Assembly: GCA_003601695.1 (NCBI GenBank)
Contig: PIYH01000039.1
Coordinates: 1 to 10,284 of the forward strand
Length of the DNA stretch: 10,284 nucleotides
Reading direction: 5' to 3'
Origin: Candidatus Bathyarchaeota archaeon
GTDB taxonomy: Archaea; Thermoproteota; Bathyarchaeia; Bathyarchaeales; DTEX01
In this document: in pieces, positions 5,800 through 10,284 of the stretch
Layout: the number at the start of each line of letters is the position of its first letter
How positions within the stretch are numbered: the first letter of the stretch is position 1
Made by a program: the position numbers and the translations under genes
The notes under the pieces: model-generated
The model's input: only the letters and a program-made list of their open reading frames with translations
What the model was told of the DNA's origin: nothing
Databases searched by the model: none

Positions 5800-5984
5800 T
5801 TGCTGATTCTCTTGAATTATGGAAAAGTATATGAGGGGGAATACTAGATTCGAGTTTAAATCGTTTTTCTTGAGTGGTGTCGGCTTATGAATAGATGCCT
5901 CGAATTCGACGGAGACTTGAGGAGAACATGAAGTGCCTCCTTCGAGGAATGCTTAATTTGATAGCTGAGTGATGATGAGTATCG

Positions 5985-7040
5985 ATGATGGAGAGACGTA
6001 GGGTTTTAACGAGGACTCTTCCCCTCTTGCTTCTCGGCATATTTATCTTCATACTTTATCTGTTCTTCATCGATTTCTCAAAGATAGCCGAGGTATTTAG
6101 GCAGATTGACCCATACATTTTCGCAGCATCCATTCTAGCTTCAATCCTCGACGTCATGTTCTTCACTTTAACGTGGCACATTCTCCTCAGGACACTCTCT
6201 GTGAAGGCGAAATTCTCCAAGTCTATCGCGTATGTACTCATCGGGAATCTCGTTGACATAATAGTTCCAGCCGAGTCCATGAGCGCTGAGGTCTCAAAGA
6301 TATATTTAATGAAGAGAGACGGGGAAGATGTAGGGAAGGTTACGGCGACGCTTGTCATGCAACGCGTTTATGGAATGATGCTGCATGCCGTCACATTAGT
6401 CGTTGCATGCATCTACATGATCGCAACGAACTATCCGCTGCCGAGTCTTGTAGTATACTTTGTCAGCGTAACCATCGGATTAACTATGCTCTTTCTCTCC
6501 TTGATTGTCCTAGCATGCCTAAAGAAGGATCTTGCATGTAAGTTTCTAAAAGCGGCCTTAGGGGTCGCCGAACGTTTAGTTCCAAGCAGATTTAACATTG
6601 AAAGATGGAGTAAATCCGTGGAGCACGTGTTAAGTACTTTTTATTCGTCTCTCTCCAACCTTGCGAAAAAGCCGTCAAGGATGCTAATATCGATTCTCTC
6701 CTCGACTACATCATGGATCTTCTGCCTCCTAGTTTCTCAGACTGTCTTCATTTCCCTCGGCTATAGTATGCCATTCATCATAGTTGCAGTAGTATACTCA
6801 ATAAGCATAATCGTCCAGTACATGCCAGCTGGGATACCGTCAGAAGCCGGGATAACGGAGGTTGTTATGAGCTCACTCTACGGAATGTTTGGAGTGCCGC
6901 TGAGCGTAGGCGCCGCTGCAACTATACTCGTTAGGCTTTTAACAGTATGGATGAGATGCATCTTGGGTTTAGTAGCCCTCTACTGGAGAGGAATAACAAC
7001 CAAGAAGCAGATAAAAGAAATTATTGGAGAAGGAGATTAG
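5985..7040 (+). CDS. UPF0104 / lysylphosphatidylglycerol-synthase-TM family membrane protein (AglD-like flippase-type)
   Basis: Integral membrane protein of 351 residues with about eight to nine helices (near 12-30, 43-65, 82-96, 125-147, 152-178, 236-257, 261-282, 303-334). It belongs to the family of MprF flippase-like domains and the membrane part of archaeal AglD. Family marks are GNLVDIIVPAESMSAEVSKI (88-107) with VMQRVYG after it, and the late motif YMPAGIPSEAGITEVVMSSL (279-298). There is no attached glycosyltransferase domain. The family is linked to movement or modification of lipid-linked compounds, but the substrate is unknown. ATG 5985 is followed by a second ATG at 5988; GTGATG (about 5969-5974) is a modest binding site. 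It converges on the methyltransferase gene 44 bases away, beside glycan-type genes. Confidence 0.82.
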   Translation: MMERRRVLTRTLPLLLLGIFIFILYLFFIDFSKIAEVFRQIDPYIFAASILASILDVMFFTLTWHILLRTLSVKAKFSKSIAYVLIGNLVDIIVPAESMSAEVSKIYLMKRDGEDVGKVTATLVMQRVYGMMLHAVTLVVACIYMIATNYPLPSLVVYFVSVTIGLTMLFLSLIVLACLKKDLACKFLKAALGVAERLVPSRFNIERWSKSVEHVLSTFYSSLSNLAKKPSRMLISILSSTTSWIFCLLVSQTVFISLGYSMPFIIVAVVYSISIIVQYMPAGIPSEAGITEVVMSSLYGMFGVPLSVGAAATILVRLLTVWMRCILGLVALYWRGITTKKQIKEIIGEGD

Positions 7041-7084
7041 GGAAATCAGTTGGCTGATATGTAGCCTTATCCTCTGGAAGAAGA

Positions 7085-7756
7085 TCATGTTCTTATCAAT
7101 ATTCTCGTGTTTAATCCTAACTTAGGGATTCTAATGGACTTAAATGCTAAGAGCCTATTGGATATACATATGGGAACCTCATAGTAACTCTCAATTAGAA
7201 CCTTGCTTGGAGACAAACCCATCTCTTCGATAAATATCCTGCGCCATTCCCCAGGAGTTCTCAAGTTCTTATGGGTATCATCATAATCCTTAACTAGTCT
7301 TCGAATGGGCTTATCCAGAAGTCTATGGGGCGTTGTGCATATAATTATCCCCTTACATGCCCTGTACATGCTTTTCAGAGTCTTCAGCGGATCATCCAGA
7401 TGTTCAAGCACATCAAAGCACGTTATCAAATCGAAGGTTCTTCCGACGAATGGCAGGGACCGCTGAACATCATGTCTTAAGAAGAAGACATCCGCATTCC
7501 TCCTTATAGCTTCACGTAGGGCATATTTAGATATATCCAGTCCATAGGTTTCATACCTAGCTTGCTTCAGCAGAGAGGTAATATATCCGAAGGAACAACC
7601 AATATCAAGAGCTCTTTTTCCTCTCCCATTAAAAAGGTTTCTACCGATCCTTTTGGAGGCCCAAGTTAGCACTTTAACGCCGAAGCGCCTAATTATAGAC
7701 CCCCTTGAAGAATAATTCATCTTCTCAAAGTATTCCCTACCAAATCCCATCCCCAT
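7085..7756 (-). CDS. Class I SAM-dependent methyltransferase
   Basis: 223 residues, Methyltransf_11/UbiE-like fold. Motif I ALDIGCSFGY is at 49-58 and binds SAM. The acidic end of strand 2 is GLDIS (D74), and FDLITCFDVLEHLDDP at 108-123 is the post-I region typical of small-molecule methyltransferases. ICTTPHRL (139-146) ends the core; an aromatic and basic tail follows. The start ATG 7756 lies three bases after the glycosyltransferase stop, and GGAG in that gene's last codons serves as the binding site, so the two genes are translationally coupled. This pairing suggests methylation of a sugar, lipid carrier or glycan made with the neighbour; the acceptor cannot be read from sequence. An ATG two codons later is an alternative start. 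Confidence 0.88.
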   Translation of the reverse strand: MGMGFGREYFEKMNYSSRGSIIRRFGVKVLTWASKRIGRNLFNGRGKRALDIGCSFGYITSLLKQARYETYGLDISKYALREAIRRNADVFFLRHDVQRSLPFVGRTFDLITCFDVLEHLDDPLKTLKSMYRACKGIIICTTPHRLLDKPIRRLVKDYDDTHKNLRTPGEWRRIFIEEMGLSPSKVLIESYYEVPICISNRLLAFKSIRIPKLGLNTRILIRT

Positions 7757-7759
7757 TCA

Positions 7760-8518
7760 CTAATCTCCAGCATAACTGTACGCCTTTTTGATCTTCTGGA
7801 AGTTATAGATCAGCCAGTAGGCTGAAAAGAAAGGATAATAAAGCGCATATCTATAAAGTCCAGAATAAACTAGTCCACATTTAACTTCAGACTTCGCAAC
7901 CGAAACTGCCGCTCTCCAATACCAGTTTTCAGGAGGCTTATAATGTAGACAGTAAGCATCTTCACATATCTGAACTCGATAACCTCTACTCCTTATCCAC
8001 TTCATCACATATGCATCTTCAAAGATGCGGAGATAAGATGGGATCTTTATATCCTTAACGGCATCGCGAAGAATCAGCGTATCGTGCAGTCCCCCTCTAA
8101 TCTTGAAAGATTTCTTTGCAACGTGTAATGCGAGCTTATAGAAGACGCGACTTCTAAAGTTCGGTATAATATCTACGTTCACACCCCAAACGGCGCCTAC
8201 TCCGACGCCTGCATGCTTCCGGGCCTTATCAAACCATCCCCTACACAACACTACATCGCTGTCAACAAACATAAACCATTCTGTCTCAACGTTTCTTACG
8301 CCTATCTCCCTAGCTTTAGCCCTCGTCCCGCCGTCTCTTATAAGCCGTAGATTTCCATATCTCTCATCAAACTCTTCCAAAATCTTGACAGTGTTATCCT
8401 TCGAAAATCCATCTATAACTATCAAATTATTTATGGGTATATTCCGGTATATGCTATCAAGACACCTCCTAAGAATATATTCGCTGTCCTTAGTTAGCAT
8501 AACCACATCAATCTTCAT
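7760..8518 (-). CDS. Glycosyltransferase family 2 (GT-A fold)
   Basis: 252 residues. The N-terminal nucleotide-sugar domain begins MKIDVVMLTKDSEYILRRCL and has the VIDGFSKDNT segment (34-43). The metal-binding DxD is DSD at 86-88 (FVDSDVV). GGTRAKAREIG (63-73) matches the conserved loop ahead of it. FEDAYV (166-171) supplies the ED acid/base motif expected of inverting GT2 enzymes. The C-terminal part is rich in Tyr/Trp (YALYYPFFSAYWLIYNF, about 224-240) and may lie against the membrane; there are no clear full helices. It probably transfers a sugar to a lipid-linked or surface acceptor. ATG 8518 is the first start and fits the family N-terminus; the upstream binding site is weak (GAAGGG). 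It is first in a two-gene operon with the methyltransferase. Confidence 0.9.
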   Translation of the reverse strand: MKIDVVMLTKDSEYILRRCLDSIYRNIPINNLIVIDGFSKDNTVKILEEFDERYGNLRLIRDGGTRAKAREIGVRNVETEWFMFVDSDVVLCRGWFDKARKHAGVGVGAVWGVNVDIIPNFRSRVFYKLALHVAKKSFKIRGGLHDTLILRDAVKDIKIPSYLRIFEDAYVMKWIRSRGYRVQICEDAYCLHYKPPENWYWRAAVSVAKSEVKCGLVYSGLYRYALYYPFFSAYWLIYNFQKIKKAYSYAGD

Positions 8519-8559
8519 AAAAAACCCTTCACGCCAACAAATCTTTAGATTATCTATTT

Positions 8560-8575
8560 CTTTTTAAATTTTTTC
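8560..8575 (-). promoter_or_regulatory. TATA box of the glycosyltransferase-methyltransferase operon
   Basis: On the minus strand, an A-rich run followed by AATTTAAAAAG lies about 45 bases before ATG 8518. A start about 25 bases downstream would leave a leader of roughly 20 bases. This is the most TATA-like sequence in the divergent spacer. Confidence 0.45.
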
Positions 8576-8623
8576 TGGAAAATCGGAAAAAGATGCCGAC
8601 AGATACTCTTTTTTAACGGTTCT

Positions 8624-8639
8624 CCATAAACTTTTATGG
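8624..8639. promoter_or_regulatory. Perfect palindrome in the divergent spacer (candidate operator)
   Basis: CCATAAA and TTTATGG are separated by two bases. It lies between the GT operon promoter and the gene at 8666, about where the latter's promoter or transcription start should be; a T-rich stretch at 8605-8616 could be its TATA box. It may be a regulator site or may itself act as the TATA element. The spacer also holds the ribosome binding site GGGAGG (8653-8658). Confidence 0.4.
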
Positions 8640-8665
8640 AAGCCGTTTCTAAGGGAGGAAGATGC

Positions 8666-9148
8666 ATGGAGATTAAAGTCGTGAAGATTGAGACTCCTAA
8701 GGACTGCAACGCAATTCTCGGCATGGCACACTTCATAAAGACAGTTGAGGACATCTACGAAGCTATGGTAAACTCCGTTCCCAACATAAAGTTTGGACTC
8801 GCATTCTGCGAAAGTAGCGGAGAATGCTTGATCAGAACTGAGGGGACAGATGAGGAACTAAAGAAAATTGCAGCGGAGAATATGTTTAAGCTCGGCTGTG
8901 GACACTCATTCCTCATCTTTCTACGAAACGCATACCCAATCAACGTCCTGAATGCACTAAAGAACGTTCCGGAGGTCTGCACGATCTACGCCGCCACAGC
9001 TAATCCCCTAAGAGTTATAGTCGCTGAGGATGAGCAGGGAAGGGGGATACTTGGAGTTATAGATGGCTTGAAGCCTAAGGGAATCGAGGATGAAAAAGGA
9101 GTGGAGTGGCGTAGAAACATACTCAGAGAGTTCGGGTATAAAAAATGA
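8666..9148 (+). CDS. Adenosine-specific kinase family protein (DUF355)
   Basis: 160 residues, full length for the family. The sequence follows the family almost throughout: IKVVKIETPKDCNAILG, then HFIKTVEDIYEAMVNSVPNI, KFGLAFCES, and NAYPINVLNALKNVPEVC (88-105). ATANPLRVIVAE and QGRGILGVIDG (124-134) follow, then the WRRNILREFGYK tail. The family is annotated from a Pyrobaculum structure and ligand work as adenosine-specific kinase; its physiological role is poorly settled. ATG 8666 is chosen over the in-frame ATG 8636 because GGGAGG at 8653-8658 sits seven bases before it and the family begins here. The ABC exporter genes follow after 27 bases on the same strand, so cotranscription is possible. 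Confidence 0.93.
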   Translation: MEIKVVKIETPKDCNAILGMAHFIKTVEDIYEAMVNSVPNIKFGLAFCESSGECLIRTEGTDEELKKIAAENMFKLGCGHSFLIFLRNAYPINVLNALKNVPEVCTIYAATANPLRVIVAEDEQGRGILGVIDGLKPKGIEDEKGVEWRRNILREFGYKK

Positions 9149-9175
9149 TTGAATAGCGGACAACGTGAGGGTTGA

Positions 9176-9955
9176 TTGACGCCGATTCTAGAGGTTTATG
9201 ATCTATGGAAATCCTATGGAGATATTCAAGCCCTTAGGGGACTGACTCTCAGAGTTGAGAGAGGAGAAATCTTCGGCCTCATAGGTCCGAATGGCGCTGG
9301 GAAGACAACAACGCTAAAGATTATAGTTGGACTGCTGAGCATGGATAGGGGCAAGATAATAGTTGACGGCGTAGACATTATTAAGCAACCATACGAGTAC
9401 AAAAAGTTCATAGGGTACGTTCCGGAATCTATTTCTCTCCCGGAGTACCTAACCCTAGAGGAGTTCCTAATATACTCGGGAAGAATCAGAAATGTTCCCA
9501 ACGAGTTAATAAGAAAGAGGATGAATTACTACCTCAAAGTCTTCGAGCTGGAGAATAAGAGAAGAAGCCTCATACTCTCCCTTTCTAGGGGAATGAGGCA
9601 GAAAGCCGCAATAGCAGCCGCTCTGATCCACGATCCCGAGCTCCTAATCTTAGATGAGCCGCTCGTCGGCATAGACCCCGTGGGCCAGCATAGGATTAAG
9701 GAAATCTTCAGCGAAAAGGTCAAAGAAGGAAAAACCGTCTTCATCTCAACCCATATGCTCGATACTGCTGAAAGGATGTGTAGCCGCGTAGCTGTGATTC
9801 ACTGGGGAAGAATAGTAGCCTCAGGCGACTTGAGCACTCTGCGCGGAATCGCAAGGGAGGGGACCGATGCGACGCTTGAGGAGGTTTTCCTCAAACTGAC
9901 GGAGGAAAGCGAAGAATTCAATCTGTGGAAGGCTGATAATGAGACAAGTTCTTAA
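9176..9955 (+). CDS. ABC-2-type transporter ATP-binding protein
   Basis: 259 residues, ATPase of an exporter of the CcmA/NatA/drug-export kind. Walker A GPNGAGKTT is at 37-45. The Q-loop position reads VPESIS (E84), so Glu stands where Gln is usual. The signature is LSRGM (136-140) instead of LSGGQ. Walker B is LLILDE (156-161), the D-loop is VGID, and the H-loop is His193 (STHML). The tail ATLEEVFLKLTEE is the normal end of the family. Start is TTG 9176 with GAGGG four bases ahead; the family text (ILEVYDLWKSYG) begins at once. The next gene starts inside its last codons, so ATPase and membrane subunit are coupled. The exported compound is unknown. Confidence 0.92.
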   Translation: MTPILEVYDLWKSYGDIQALRGLTLRVERGEIFGLIGPNGAGKTTTLKIIVGLLSMDRGKIIVDGVDIIKQPYEYKKFIGYVPESISLPEYLTLEEFLIYSGRIRNVPNELIRKRMNYYLKVFELENKRRSLILSLSRGMRQKAAIAAALIHDPELLILDEPLVGIDPVGQHRIKEIFSEKVKEGKTVFISTHMLDTAERMCSRVAVIHWGRIVASGDLSTLRGIAREGTDATLEEVFLKLTEESEEFNLWKADNETSS

Positions 9956-10284
9956 CGTATACCTCGTGAAGATCAAAGCGGTTCTTGGAGCTGTTAGGGC
10001 TTCGCGTATCAATCTCCTTCTCATGTATCTGTACCTACTCGGAACCTCTATAGGAAGCTTCAGTTTAGGGATAGGTCTGAGCCAATCCTTAAGATTTATA
10101 AATCCTGTAGCGTTCATCGATGAAGCATCAGCGCTGATAAGCGCCTTCTTAGCGGTCGCCATAACGCTATCATTTAGGGGCTTCACGGTCTTTGACTATG
10201 AGGAATCTCTTTTCTTCACCTCTACGATTACTCCGAGAGCCTTCATCGCGGCTACGATGCTCTCAGATCTAACGGTCTTCTCAA
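9939..10284 (+). CDS. ABC-2-type exporter membrane subunit (3' partial)
   Basis: An ATG at 9939 lies 17 bases inside the end of the ATPase gene, and its frame stays open to the window edge (115 codons). The product begins MRQVLNVYLVKIKAVLGAVR, an amphipathic N-terminal stretch. A hydrophobic segment follows at about 27-45 (NLLLMYLYLLGTSIGSF), and another at about 72-87. Then FRGFTVFDYEESLFFTSTIT and PRAFIAATMLSDL resemble the FPITPR region seen in archaeal ABC-2 permeases. This is the partner channel of the ATPase. Because the gene has no stop in the window it is easily missed; the frame on the opposite strand here is only its shadow. Confidence 0.85.
   Translation, partial: MRQVLNVYLVKIKAVLGAVRASRINLLLMYLYLLGTSIGSFSLGIGLSQSLRFINPVAFIDEASALISAFLAVAITLSFRGFTVFDYEESLFFTSTITPRAFIAATMLSDLTVFS

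Larger units (their letters stand above)
5605..5914. repeat. 14-bp exact direct repeat in the integrase tail and the following spacer
   Basis: CGAATTCGACGGAG occurs at 5605-5618, inside the integrase tail where it encodes part of EFDG, and again at 5901-5914. In the second copy the same EFDG can be read within a 14-codon frame starting at ATG 5887. It may be debris of a second integrase tail or a recombination footprint. Otherwise the 230-base spacer 5755-5984 holds only the tRNA promoter and no convincing gene. Confidence 0.35.

Noticed and set aside
5898..5947. 7-bp inverted repeat CCTCGAA / TTCGAGG with a 36-base loop
   Set aside because: The loop is long, there is no T-tract, and it does not sit at a promoter or gene end; likely chance.
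5985..7040. MprF-type lysyl-phosphatidylglycerol synthase
   Set aside because: Only the membrane family is present; the C-terminal aminoacyl-transferase domain is missing, so no lysylation activity is claimed.
7045..7058. Small hairpin ATCAG-TTGG-CTGAT between converging genes
   Set aside because: A 5-bp stem with no U-tract afterwards is too weak to call a terminator.
9821..10186. 121-residue minus-strand frame
   Set aside because: It overlaps the end of the exporter ATPase and the membrane subunit, whose plus-strand frames carry family motifs.

Overview
The window looks archaeal, most likely from the TACK side (a Bathyarchaeia-like or other thermoproteotal lineage). The supporting signs are an adenosine-specific-kinase family protein, an archaeal-type integrase tail with its characteristic C-terminal extension, a tRNA-Pro without encoded CCA, AT-rich TATA-like boxes, frequent AGA/AGG/ATA codons, and TTG starts behind GGAGG-type ribosome binding sites. 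The lineage is inferred from protein character alone; no database search was made.

Region 1 (1-3624, + strand) is a tightly packed dipeptide/oligopeptide-type ABC import operon: permease B (5' end cut off), permease C, ATPase D and ATPase F. No solute-binding protein gene is visible, so it may lie upstream of the window. Region 2 (3625-4295) is gene-poor. It has AT-rich dyads, one very small ORF, and a short membrane-anchored ORF (3945-4178) whose coding signal seems to continue in another frame to 4267, which suggests a frameshifted gene.

Region 3 (4296-5072, - strand) holds the most unusual gene. It encodes a membrane-anchored protein with 28 uninterrupted G-ending tetrapeptides (GYxxG type), followed by a C-terminal domain that resembles a transglutaminase/papain-like cysteine protease. 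Asn replaces the aromatic residue in four tetrads, and each time it creates an N-x-S/T sequon; three of these are exactly 24 residues apart. Region 4 (5190-5760) is a mobile-element scar: a truncated small ORF, a decayed tyrosine-recombinase C-terminus with a frameshift, and a tRNA-Pro(GGG) gene whose 3' end faces the integrase tail, with a short near-copy of the tRNA end between them.

Region 5 (5985-8518) holds envelope/glycan genes: a UPF0104/AglD-like multi-spanning membrane protein (+) converging on a GT2 glycosyltransferase-methyltransferase pair (-). Region 6 (8519-10284) starts with a divergent promoter region containing a perfect palindrome. It continues with an adenosine-specific-kinase (DUF355) gene and an ABC-2-type exporter: an ATPase and an overlapping membrane subunit that runs off the window. 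Regions 3 and 5 together suggest investment in surface glycoproteins, but a functional link between them is only inferred.
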